Positions 33,909-41,530 of a stretch of 64,000 nucleotides of DNA are shown here, piece by piece. The DNA comes from CBFFRJ01 sp963530515 (GTDB taxonomy: Bacteria; Pseudomonadota; Gammaproteobacteria; Enterobacterales; Enterobacteriaceae): positions 1-64,000 of the forward strand of contig CAUSEC010000024.1 in assembly GCA_963530515.1 (NCBI GenBank). Direction: 5' to 3'. Within the stretch, counting starts at the first letter, position 1. Each line of letters begins with the position of its first letter. The notes below the pieces were generated by a model. It saw only the letters and a list, made by a program, of their open reading frames with translations, was not told where the DNA came from and made no database searches. Made by a program: the position numbers and the translations under genes.

Positions 33909-35108
33909 TTACGGTGTGTGAATTGTCCCGTCCGGTAAGCGGCTTTGCGTCCACTCATGCGGGCGATACAGCACCGGGTAGCGCACGCCCTCTTCTTCAT
34001 TGAATGTCACCCCAATGCCCGGCGTTTGCGTCGGGTACACAAACCCCTCTTTGACCACCGGTGCGCCAGGGAAGACCGCGTCGGTTGCGGCAGATCGCGG
34101 GATGTACTCCTGAATGGCGGCATTGTGCAGGTGAATATTCAAATGGGTATTTACCGCCACGCCAATGGGGGTCATGTCGCCAGGGCCATGCCATGCGAGG
34201 CGAACACCAAAGGCCTGGCACAGCACCGCCAGTTTGAGCGCCGGGGTGATGCCGCCAATCTGTGAAATATGGCAGCGAATAAAATCGATGCGGCGATTCA
34301 CAATCAGGTCGTGCCATTCAGCCGGGTTATTAAAGAGCTCCCCCATCGCCAGCGGCGCGCTGCTGTGCTGGCGGACGTGCTCAAACCAGCCGCTCTGCGC
34401 AGGCGGCAGAATATCTTCAATGAAATAGGGCTGATACGGCTCAAGCTGTTTTGCCAGTTGTACCGCCTGTTGAGGGAACAGCCGTTCGTGCACATCGTGC
34501 AGAATCTGCAGGCCGTAGCCATATTTTTCCCGCAGGGCTTTGAACATCGCCACGGTGTTATTCATGTACTCTTGCTGGTCGAAGTACGCCCCCGGCGTGG
34601 GGTTATCCGGCGTATGAAGCTGCTCCGGCGTGCCACCGTAAAAGCCCAGCTGGCAGCGAATGTGGCGATAGCCCTGCTCGCGAAGACGGTCAACGCTTGC
34701 GAACAGTTCTTCCAGCGTTTCACCGCTGGCGTGGCTGTAAGCCGGGATGGCATTGCGTGATTGCCCGCCGAGCAGCTGATAGAGCGGCATGCCCGCCAGC
34801 TGGCCTTTGATATCCCAGAGCGCCATGTCCACGCCCGAGATGGCGTTGTTCATCACCGGGCCGTTTCGCCAGTATGCGTTGACGTTCATCATCTGCCACA
34901 GATCTTCGATGTGGTTCGCATCGCGCCCTGTCAGCAGTGGCTTCAGGTACTCATCCACCAGGGTTTTCACCGCCAGCGGTCGCTGCTGGAAGGTGGCACA
35001 ACCGTGGCCGATGATGCCCTTATCCGTGGTAACGCGGACGGTCACCAGATTGTGCCTGTCCGGGCGGGTGATAAAACATTCGACATTTTGAATCAGCGTT
35101 GGCGTCAC
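33909..35108 (-). CDS. Enolase-superfamily dehydratase, ManD/RspA-like
   Basis: 399 residues of the mandelate racemase / muconate lactonizing superfamily, ManD subgroup. The signatures ALWDIKGQLAGMPLYQLLGG, the LHDVHERLFP Asp/His pair, FIEDILPP and the MGELFNNPAEW metal ligand are visible, so Mg-dependent dehydration of an aldonic acid such as mannonate or gluconate is likely. Many of this subgroup have low activity, so the substrate is uncertain. The start is GTG 35108: TTAAGGAGTCTCCCC gives a strong Shine-Dalgarno, whereas the longer frame begins inside it. Confidence 0.85.
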   Translation of the reverse strand: MTPTLIQNVECFITRPDRHNLVTVRVTTDKGIIGHGCATFQQRPLAVKTLVDEYLKPLLTGRDANHIEDLWQMMNVNAYWRNGPVMNNAISGVDMALWDIKGQLAGMPLYQLLGGQSRNAIPAYSHASGETLEELFASVDRLREQGYRHIRCQLGFYGGTPEQLHTPDNPTPGAYFDQQEYMNNTVAMFKALREKYGYGLQILHDVHERLFPQQAVQLAKQLEPYQPYFIEDILPPAQSGWFEHVRQHSSAPLAMGELFNNPAEWHDLIVNRRIDFIRCHISQIGGITPALKLAVLCQAFGVRLAWHGPGDMTPIGVAVNTHLNIHLHNAAIQEYIPRSAATDAVFPGAPVVKEGFVYPTQTPGIGVTFNEEEGVRYPVLYRPHEWTQSRLPDGTIHTP

Positions 35109-35387
35109 GGGGAGACTCCTTAACAACGAGGTGATGAGCCAGAATGGTTATTATCTTCCCCTTAATTTTCGCTCAAGGTAAACCCTTTTTTAATATAAAT
35201 ATTTTGGTCAGTTATTTGATGTGTTTTTAATTAAAAACCGTACCAATTGTGCATTGACTGAGGTTTTTTTTGGTTTATAGATGGCGATTTGTGATGTGTT
35301 TCATGTTTTATTGGTTTGTTTTGTTATTTTTCTTTCTTTACTCTTTAAGGCAAGTATTAAAACGACAATATTCCTGCAGGAGCTTTT
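35109..35387. other. Divergent promoter region of the dehydratase and PTS genes
   Basis: About 280 AT-rich bases. TGTGATGTGTTTCATG at 35290-35305 resembles a CRP site (TGTGA-N6-TCATG), which would fit catabolite control of the PTS gene about 80 bp downstream. No other gene is supported; a GntR operator could not be assigned by eye. Confidence 0.45.
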
Positions 35388-36755
35388 ATGGGAACGCAAG
35401 AGGCCATCAACAATATTATCCGCCTGGTCGGTGGGCAGGATAATATCAACAATGTCTGGCACTGCATGACGCGCTTACGCTTTGATCTGATTGACGATAA
35501 CAAAGTAGATCAAGGGGCGATTAAAGCGCTGCCGGGGGTACTGGGCGCGCAGTTGCAGAGTGACCAGTTCCAGATTGTTATCGGCCCGAAAGTGAACAGC
35601 TGGTATGAGCAAATGCTGGCGGTGCTGGGCAATAAACCGGACGCCGCAAGCCAGGCGAAAGGGCGCAAGAGCCTGGTGTCGATGTTTATGGATACCGTTT
35701 CCGGCGTGTTTGGCCCGATTGTTCCGGCGATTGCGGGTGCCGGGATGATCAAAGGTTTGCTGGCCGGATTGATTGCCCTGAAGCTGGTCTCTGCAAAAAG
35801 CGATACGGTTGTCGTGATTGATCTCATCGCGAGCGGTGTCTTTTACTTCCTGCCGTTTTTCCTTGCCGTATCGGCGGCAAAAATCTTCAAAACCAATGAA
35901 TATCTGGCGGCAGCGGTGGCGGCCTGCCTGATGTATCCGTCGTTAATCGATGCGGCGAAAGCGCTGGCGGCACACCAGGAGGGGGCAGTCAGTGCCTTCT
36001 GGTTGCTCAACGCACTGCCGGTGTCGGTGTTTAACTATGCTTCCAGCGTTATCCCGGTCATCTTCTCTATTCTGGCGCTGAGCTACATTCACCGCTGGGT
36101 CGACAGGTTCATGCCGGACGTGCTGAAAACGGTATTCACCCCAACGCTGACGCTGTTCCTCGGTGCGCTGGCGGCGCTGGTGATTATCGGGCCAATTGGT
36201 ATTTATCTGGGCAAGGCGCTCGCCTGGTTTATCGAAGGGTTATTTGGCGTGTCGGCCAGTTTTGCCGGGCTGGTGGTGGGAGCGATTCGCCCGGTGGCGA
36301 TCCTCACCGGCATGCACCACGCCATGACGCCCATCGCCCTGCAAAATTTCAGCGACCGCGGTTATGACATGCTGATGCCGATGATGTTTATGGCGAACAT
36401 GGCGATTGCCGGATCAACCTTTGCTATCTGGCGTCTGAGCAAAAACCGCCAGGACAAAACGGTCACGCTGTCTGCCGCCATCTCTGCGCTGCTGGGCATT
36501 ACCGAACCGGCGCTGTTTGGGGTGCTAACGCGCTACAAAAAGGCCTTTATTGCCGCGACGGTGGCAAGCTCCCTGGCCTCAGCGTTTATTGCGTTCTTCG
36601 GCGTCCGGCTCTATGGCTACATTCTGTCGAGTATCTTCAGTCTGCCAGCCTATATTGGTCCGTACTTTATCTACGCCCTTTCTGGCGTGGTAATGGCACT
36701 GGTGCTCTCTTTTGTGTTAACCACTATGCTGGTGGGAAAAGAGAGCGCAGAGTAA
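35388..36755 (+). CDS. PTS sugar transporter EIIBC (glucose/beta-glucoside superfamily)
   Basis: 455 residues: an N-terminal EIIB domain with the phosphorylated Cys26 (NNVWHCMTRLRF), then an EIIC membrane domain of about ten helices with the GMHHAM and GITEPALFG sugar-binding motifs. It lacks an EIIA domain, so it must borrow one, for example Crr. The specificity is probably a glycoside or amino sugar. GGAGC precedes the ATG. It is divergent from the dehydratase gene and just downstream of nothing else on its strand, ending one base from the met-type permease gene (convergent). Confidence 0.88.
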   Translation: MGTQEAINNIIRLVGGQDNINNVWHCMTRLRFDLIDDNKVDQGAIKALPGVLGAQLQSDQFQIVIGPKVNSWYEQMLAVLGNKPDAASQAKGRKSLVSMFMDTVSGVFGPIVPAIAGAGMIKGLLAGLIALKLVSAKSDTVVVIDLIASGVFYFLPFFLAVSAAKIFKTNEYLAAAVAACLMYPSLIDAAKALAAHQEGAVSAFWLLNALPVSVFNYASSVIPVIFSILALSYIHRWVDRFMPDVLKTVFTPTLTLFLGALAALVIIGPIGIYLGKALAWFIEGLFGVSASFAGLVVGAIRPVAILTGMHHAMTPIALQNFSDRGYDMLMPMMFMANMAIAGSTFAIWRLSKNRQDKTVTLSAAISALLGITEPALFGVLTRYKKAFIAATVASSLASAFIAFFGVRLYGYILSSIFSLPAYIGPYFIYALSGVVMALVLSFVLTTMLVGKESAE

Positions 36756-36756
36756 C

Positions 36757-37428
36757 TTACCGTCGGTGCGCCAGGCGGCGCACCAGATGGTCACCCGCCA
36801 TTTGTACGCCCTGAACCATCACCAGTAAAATCACCACGGTGCCGAGCATCACCTGATCGTTAAAGCGTTGATAGCCGTAACGAATCGCCAGATCCCCCAG
36901 TCCGCCGCCGCCGATGACCCCCGCCATGGATGAGAAACCAATCAGCATCACTACCGTCAGCGTGATGCCCGCCAGCAGGGTAGGGAGGGCTTCCGGCAAC
37001 AGTGCTTTGGCGATCACATGCCACGGGCTGCCGCCCATCGACAAGATGGCCTCAATGCGTCCGTAGTCGACCTCATCCAGTGCGCTTTCCGTCAGGCGCG
37101 CGAAGAAGGGAAAGGCGCCGATGGTGATGGGTACAATCGCCGCCGTGCTGCCAAGCGTCGTGCCAATCAGCAACCGGGTGAACGGGATAAGTGCAATCAG
37201 CAGCACAATAAACGGCAGCGAGCGCCCAAAGTTAATTACCGCGCCCAGCAGGGCATTGATTCGCGGCATCGGTACCAGACCGTTGCGGCGGGAAATAAAG
37301 AGGATCACGCCGAGCGGCAGGCCAATCAATACGGTAAACAGGGACGCCAGCGCCACCATATAGAGGGTGTCCAGCGTGCCATCGACCAGCAGCGGCCACA
37401 GATCCTCCCAACTCATGCTACCCCGCAT
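36757..37428 (-). CDS. MetI-like ABC permease
   Basis: 223-residue inner-membrane permease with about five transmembrane helices and the EAA loop (AILSMGGSPWHVIAKALLPEALP) that couples to the ATPase. Close to MetI (217 residues). GGAGG lies five bases before the ATG, and the start overlaps the ATPase stop by 16 bp. Last gene of the operon 2OG oxygenase - binding protein - ATPase - permease. Confidence 0.9.
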   Translation of the reverse strand: MRGSMSWEDLWPLLVDGTLDTLYMVALASLFTVLIGLPLGVILFISRRNGLVPMPRINALLGAVINFGRSLPFIVLLIALIPFTRLLIGTTLGSTAAIVPITIGAFPFFARLTESALDEVDYGRIEAILSMGGSPWHVIAKALLPEALPTLLAGITLTVVMLIGFSSMAGVIGGGGLGDLAIRYGYQRFNDQVMLGTVVILLVMVQGVQMAGDHLVRRLAHRR

Positions 37429-38204
37429 AATGGCCTCCCGTTAAAACCGTGGCGGGCGAGGAAATCGCGTTCCGCCTGTGGATCGTGCAGCAACGCCTGA
37501 CGCAGTTTCGACCAGGGGGCAACCAGCAGGTCGGCGATTTTTCCGCTCTCAATCACTTCGCCGTTTTCCAGCAGGGCTGCGTGATCGCACAACGTTTTCA
37601 CCACCTCCAGCTCGTGGGTGATAAGCACAATGGTCAGTTTTAGTTTCTGGTTGATGTCGGCCAGAAGCTCCAGTACTGACGCGGTGGTTTCCGGGTCGAG
37701 TGCGCTGGTGGCCTCGTCGCACAGCAGCACATCGGGGCGTGCCGCCAGGGCCCTGGCGATACCGACACGCTGCTTTTGTCCCCCGGAAAGCTGGGAGGGG
37801 AAGGCCTGAGCTTTGTCGCTCAGGCCCACCAGCCAGAGCAGCTCTTCCACTCGCTCGCGACGCAGCGCTTTCGGTGTACCGGCAATCTCCAGCGGCACGG
37901 CGACGTTATCCGCCACCGTACGCGCGTGCAGGAGGTTAAAGTGCTGAAAAATCATGCCGGTGCGCAGTCGGTGCTCGCGCAGTCCGGCTTTATCGAGCTG
38001 CGTGATATCGCTGTCGTTGATGAGGATACGGCCCGTGGTGGGCCGCTCCAGCAGGTTCAGACAGCGGATCAGGGTACTTTTCCCTGCGCCGCTGCGCCCG
38101 AGGATGCCGTAGATGGCCCCTTTCGGTACGCTCAGCGACACGTTGTTCAGTGCCGGTCGGCCCGTTCCGGCATAGGTTTTACTCAGCCCTTCAATCTCAA
38201 TCAT
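37413..38204 (-). CDS. MetN-like ABC ATPase lacking the NIL domain
   Basis: 263 residues with Walker A GRSGAGKS, signature LSGGQKQR, Walker B VLLCDEATSALD and switch ITHE. MetN of E. coli has 343 residues with a C-terminal NIL/ACT domain that binds methionine and inhibits transport. Here the protein stops soon after the ATPase core, so that feedback domain is missing. It overlaps its neighbours by 4 bp (binding protein) and 16 bp (permease). Transport of methionine is therefore not assured; the substrate may be another sulfur compound. Confidence 0.88.
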   Translation of the reverse strand: MIEIEGLSKTYAGTGRPALNNVSLSVPKGAIYGILGRSGAGKSTLIRCLNLLERPTTGRILINDSDITQLDKAGLREHRLRTGMIFQHFNLLHARTVADNVAVPLEIAGTPKALRRERVEELLWLVGLSDKAQAFPSQLSGGQKQRVGIARALAARPDVLLCDEATSALDPETTASVLELLADINQKLKLTIVLITHELEVVKTLCDHAALLENGEVIESGKIADLLVAPWSKLRQALLHDPQAERDFLARHGFNGRPLCGVA

Positions 38205-39007
38205 GACTGCGGGGCAACCGGGATCACTGAACCGTTGTAGGTTTTACGGATGAATTCGGCCACCTGCGGCGAGGTCAGATCTTTTGCCAGCTCTTTGATA
38301 CGCGGATCGTTGGCCAGATTCGGGTTGGTGACCAGAATATTGGCGTACGGGTTATGGTCAGCGCTCTCCAGACCCAACGCATCTTTGGCTGGTGACAGAC
38401 CCGCTTCCAGCGCGTAGTTACCGTTAATGACCGCCAGGGCGACGTCATCCAGCGAACGTGGGATTTGTGGCGATTCCACTTCCAGGATTTTCAGGTGCTT
38501 GGGGTTTTCCACGATGTCTTTCGGTGTCGCCAGCGTGCTTGCCGGATCGGTGAATTTCGCATCCAGTTTAATTAAGCCCTGGCTTTGCAGCAGGAACAGC
38601 GCACGGCTCAGGTTGGTTACGTTGTTTGGCACCGCGACGGTGGAGCCATCCGGCACGGATTTAAAATCTTTGTATTTGTGCGAGTAAATGCCCAGCGGTT
38701 CGATATGGACCGTGGCGGCGACGGCAAAGGTTTTACCGAGCGCTTTTTCCTGGCTTTTCAGGTAAGGCACGTGCTGGAAGTAGTTGGCGTCCACGTCGCC
38801 GCTCGCCAGCAGTTCGTTGGCGTTTGCGCCGCTGGTCAGCTCAACGATTTTGATATCCAGCTTCGGATCCAGCTTTTTAACATAGTTAAGGATTTCGGCG
38901 TGCGGCACCGGGTCCGCTGCGATACGCAGTGTTTCAGCCTGAGCGCTACCCCATGCCAGAGAAAGAGACAACGCCACCCCTGCCAGTTTAAATGCGGCAT
39001 GTTTCAT
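38201..39007 (-). CDS. MetQ/NlpA-family periplasmic binding protein
   Basis: 268 residues with a type I signal peptide (cleavage after AQA, residue 24) rather than a lipobox, so it is soluble in the periplasm. The core DANYFQHVPYLKSQEKAL and VAVPNNVTNLSRALFLLQ are diagnostic of the NlpA/MetQ family. Its stop overlaps the ATPase start by 4 bp. The ligand is not known; the family binds methionine and other sulfur compounds. Confidence 0.9.
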   Translation of the reverse strand: MKHAAFKLAGVALSLSLAWGSAQAETLRIAADPVPHAEILNYVKKLDPKLDIKIVELTSGANANELLASGDVDANYFQHVPYLKSQEKALGKTFAVAATVHIEPLGIYSHKYKDFKSVPDGSTVAVPNNVTNLSRALFLLQSQGLIKLDAKFTDPASTLATPKDIVENPKHLKILEVESPQIPRSLDDVALAVINGNYALEAGLSPAKDALGLESADHNPYANILVTNPNLANDPRIKELAKDLTSPQVAEFIRKTYNGSVIPVAPQS

Positions 39008-39032
39008 GATTTTTTCCTTATTTTGTTTTGGT

Positions 39033-40061
39033 TTATACGATCAATTGTTCACTGCGTTCGCGTAGCACATCGCGGTAATACCGCTCGGCGACATCCGGGT
39101 GAGAACGTAAACGGCCCTTCAGATAGTTCCAGCCTACGTCCCGTAAAAGCGGGTTCTGCGGGTCACTTTCCGGCCCCAGGGCGTCGCGTGCCAGTGAATC
39201 AGGCAAGGCGTAGACCGGGACAACGGCGTCCAGCTGCGCGCCAAGGAAGAAGGCAATCGACAGGCGGTCCTGTCCGGCCGGAGGGGAGACCACGCGGTGG
39301 ACGGTGGCGCGCAGGTAGCCGTTGGTTGCCAGCTCCAGCAATTCACCGATATTGACCACGAAGCTGCCAGGCAGCGGGGTGGCGTCAATCCAGTTGTCCG
39401 GCGAAATTTCGACCTGCAAGCCTTTCTGCTGGTCCTGGAGCAGGAAGCTCAGAAAGCCGGAATCTTTGTGCGCGCCCACGCCCTGATTGCTTTGGCTGCT
39501 CTCCTGGCCGGGGTAGCGAATCAGCTTGATGTGCTCGTTGGGTTTGTCGCCATAGAGTGCGTCAAAGGCGTCTGCGGGCAGATTCAGCGCTTCGGCGAAA
39601 GCACGCAGCAGCACGATGGCCATTTCAGTCATCGACTTTTGCCAGTCGAGCAGGGTGGTTTTTAACGCCGGTTGTTCTTCCGGCCACAGGTTTGGCCCCT
39701 GCAGGCGACGCCAGCGCGGATCGCTGTCACTGACCAGTAATGCCTGGCGTTCAGCACCGATATCAAACTGTTCACGCCAGTCCGGCTTGCCACGGGTCAG
39801 CTCTGAAGCAGCGCGGTTGTAGCCACGAAAATGGGGGGAGTGAATCATCGCCACTTTTTGTTTTTGCTCATCATCTAAGGCAAAAAAGCGGCGGGCTTCC
39901 TGTTGGACGGCGCGCTGAAGGTCGTCGTTCACACCGTGGTTTGTGAGGTAGAAGAAACCGATATCGCGCGCGGCGGTGCGCAACTGTTCGAGAAAGGCAT
40001 CCCGTTCAGCGGGATTGAAGTACCGCGCGAGGTTGAGGACCGGTAAGGTGGTGGCGTTCAT
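39033..40061 (-). CDS. 2-oxoglutarate/Fe(II)-dependent oxygenase, isopenicillin N synthase-like
   Basis: 342 residues with the DIOX_N region (GFFYLTNHGV) and the 2OG-Fe(II) domain: metal ligands His and Asp in GVGAHKDSGF, distal His in ATVHRVVSPP, and the 2OG-binding Arg-Ser in RLSIAFF. It probably hydroxylates an imported small molecule to release sulfur or an amine; substrate unknown. GGAGA lies five bases before the ATG. It is the first structural gene of the operon, 25 bp before the binding-protein gene, and its start is overlapped by the poly-Cys leader ORF. Confidence 0.88.
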   Translation of the reverse strand: MNATTLPVLNLARYFNPAERDAFLEQLRTAARDIGFFYLTNHGVNDDLQRAVQQEARRFFALDDEQKQKVAMIHSPHFRGYNRAASELTRGKPDWREQFDIGAERQALLVSDSDPRWRRLQGPNLWPEEQPALKTTLLDWQKSMTEMAIVLLRAFAEALNLPADAFDALYGDKPNEHIKLIRYPGQESSQSNQGVGAHKDSGFLSFLLQDQQKGLQVEISPDNWIDATPLPGSFVVNIGELLELATNGYLRATVHRVVSPPAGQDRLSIAFFLGAQLDAVVPVYALPDSLARDALGPESDPQNPLLRDVGWNYLKGRLRSHPDVAERYYRDVLRERSEQLIV

Positions 40062-40137
40062 TGTGTTCTCCGAATAAAGGTTCGCAGGTGTCAGTTCTTG
40101 TTAGAGTCCGGGGTTCGGCACAACAGCAGCGCATCAT
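40006..40137 (-). CDS. Poly-cysteine leader peptide (candidate attenuator)
   Basis: A 43-codon ORF beginning Met-Met-Arg-Cys-Cys-Cys-Ala, preceded by GAGGA seven bases upstream of ATG 40137. It runs in a different frame through the Shine-Dalgarno and start of the 2OG oxygenase gene and stops 53 bases inside it. Three consecutive Cys codons right after the start are the hallmark of cysteine-responsive leader peptides known upstream of sulfur genes in other bacteria. The assignment as a regulatory leader is inferred from codons, Shine-Dalgarno and position. It is the least expected short gene in the window. Confidence 0.62.
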   Translation of the reverse strand: MMRCCCAEPRTLTRTDTCEPLFGEHNERHHLTGPQPRAVLQSR

Positions 40138-40296
40138 GATGCTTTCCTCACATGGGGTTTAAATCCAGCTTGCCCTAAGCCAAAAAATTCAACCAATAAC
40201 GTTCTTTTCTAATTTATGTTCGCGTGGGGTTCGTTGCTTTTGCGAAAAACAGATAAAGCCAGGTGGTTGCAGTGGGAGAATAAATTCGATAGACTT

Positions 40297-40313
40297 TTGT
40301 TATGTTATAACAA
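40297..40313. promoter_or_regulatory. Zur box of rpmE2-rpmJ2
   Basis: TTGTTATGTTATAACAA, a perfect inverted repeat with a three-base centre, containing TGTTATGTTATAACA. It closely resembles the Zur core TGTTATAwTATAACA and ends 16 bp before the rpmE2 ATG. It implies derepression under zinc limitation. Confidence 0.9.
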
Positions 40314-40329
40314 TACACGCGAGAGCAAG

Positions 40330-40590
40330 ATGAAACCCGATATTCACCCGCACTACCGTACCGTGGTGTTTCATGACACCAGTGCGAACCAGTACTTCAA
40401 GATTGGCTCGACGATCAAAACCGATCGTGAGATTGAACTGGAAGGCGAAACCTACCCCTACGTGACGCTGGATGTCTCTTCTGCGTCGCATCCGTACTAC
40501 ACGGGCAAACAGAAAGTGGTGGGAACCGAAGGGAGCGCTGCGCGTTTCGAGCAGCGTTATGGCCGTTTTCTTGGAACCAAACGAGACTAA
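40330..40590 (+). CDS. rpmE2: Zinc-independent 50S ribosomal protein L31 type B
   Basis: 86-residue L31 paralogue (YkgM). It lacks the CxxC zinc ribbon of L31 type A, so it can replace the zinc-binding form and free zinc when the metal is scarce. The start MKPDIHPHYRTVVFHD was chosen over an upstream ATG because that frame runs through the Zur box. Four bases separate it from rpmJ2. Confidence 0.96.
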   Translation: MKPDIHPHYRTVVFHDTSANQYFKIGSTIKTDREIELEGETYPYVTLDVSSASHPYYTGKQKVVGTEGSAARFEQRYGRFLGTKRD

Positions 40591-40593
40591 ATC

Positions 40594-40734
40594 ATGCAGG
40601 TGCTTAACTCTTTACGCAGTGCAAAACAACGCCACCCTGACTGCCAGATTGTCCGGCGCAAGGGGCGTATTTATGTGATTTGCAAATCCAACCCGCGCTT
40701 TAAAGCGGTGCAGGGTAAAAAGAAAAAACGTTAA
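40594..40734 (+). CDS. rpmJ2: Zinc-independent 50S ribosomal protein L36 type B
   Basis: 46 residues (MQVLNSLRSAKQRHPDCQIV onward, ending GKKKKR). It lacks the full four-ligand zinc ribbon of the primary L36: only two Cys remain. Second gene of the Zur-controlled pair, equivalent to E. coli YkgO. Its stop overlaps the convergent acetyltransferase stop by four bases. In E. coli this pair is located far from pdeB-ylaC. Confidence 0.95.
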   Translation: MQVLNSLRSAKQRHPDCQIVRRKGRIYVICKSNPRFKAVQGKKKKR

Positions 40735-41432
40735 CGACGAATGTCTTCCAGGGATTGCCGTTGCTTGCCGTCGGCGGTGAAATTGTCGGCGGCAAGCCAC
40801 TGCCGGAACGCCTTGTCCAGGCGCGGCCATTCACTGTCGATAACCGAAAACCAGTCGGTGTCCCGGTTGTGACCTTTGCTCACCAGCGCCTGACGAAAAC
40901 GCCCTTCATACTGAAATCCTAATCGCTGCGCCGCACGCCGTGACGGCTCGTTCAGGCTGTTGCATTTCCACTCGTAACGGCGATAGCCGAGCGTCTCTAT
41001 GGCATAGCGCATCAGTAGCCACTGTGCTTCTGTCGCGGCAACCGTGCGCGTCAGTAGCGATGAAAAATGCACGCTGCCCACTTCTATCACGCCGTTACTG
41101 GCATCAATACGCATCAGCGAGAGCGAGCCGACCGGCGACTGCGTGCGCGTATCGACAACCGCAAAGTGAACCGGATCTTTTAATTCGCTCACGCTGGCGA
41201 CCCAGGCCGTGAAGGATTCGACAGTCTTATCCGGCTCGCGCAGCATCCAGGTCCAGCTGCGGTTATCGCCGGCGAGGCAATGTGAGGCAAAGAGTGCCGC
41301 AGCGTGCTCGACACCCAGTGGCTCGAGGCGGCAGTACTGACCTTCAAGCACGACGCGCTCAGGGAAAGGACGCGGTTGCCAGTCGGGAAGGGCGTCGCCT
41401 ATCGGTTGTCCGTAAAGATTGAATTGACTCAT
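40731..41432 (-). CDS. GNAT N-acetyltransferase, RimJ/RimL-like
   Basis: 233 residues of the GNAT superfamily, RimJ/RimL type: acceptor region RLEPLGVEHAAALFAS, then VGSVHFSSLLTRTVAATEAQWLLMRYAIETLGYRRYEWKCNSLNEPSRRAAQRLGFQYEGRFRQ, which holds the acetyl-CoA loop and the SRRAAQRLGF helix. Substrate unknown. The start at 41432 follows AAGGAG. It is divergent from a MocR regulator with an inverted repeat between them, so it is a plausible target of that regulator. Confidence 0.86.
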   Translation of the reverse strand: MSQFNLYGQPIGDALPDWQPRPFPERVVLEGQYCRLEPLGVEHAAALFASHCLAGDNRSWTWMLREPDKTVESFTAWVASVSELKDPVHFAVVDTRTQSPVGSLSLMRIDASNGVIEVGSVHFSSLLTRTVAATEAQWLLMRYAIETLGYRRYEWKCNSLNEPSRRAAQRLGFQYEGRFRQALVSKGHNRDTDWFSVIDSEWPRLDKAFRQWLAADNFTADGKQRQSLEDIRR

Positions 41433-41473
41433 AGTGGCTCCTTTGTGCATTTCCGTTCATCCTGGCGTTTCAC

Positions 41474-41517
41474 TGGTTCCATAAGAAGTGCCATCAGACT
41501 ATATTTTTATGGAACCA
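41474..41517. promoter_or_regulatory. Inverted repeat between acetyltransferase and mocR genes
   Basis: TGGTTCCATAA at 41474-41484 and TTATGGAACCA at 41507-41517 are exact 11-bp reverse complements with 22 bp between, so their centres are 33 bp (three helical turns) apart. The spacing suits a MocR dimer bound on one face. A TATATTTTTAT tract lies between the arms. Confidence 0.7.
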
Positions 41518-41530
41518 CTACTGGAGCGTA

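Noticed and set aside
40216..40329. N-terminal extension of rpmE2
   Set aside because: The upstream open frame runs through the Zur box, and the encoded residues do not resemble L31.
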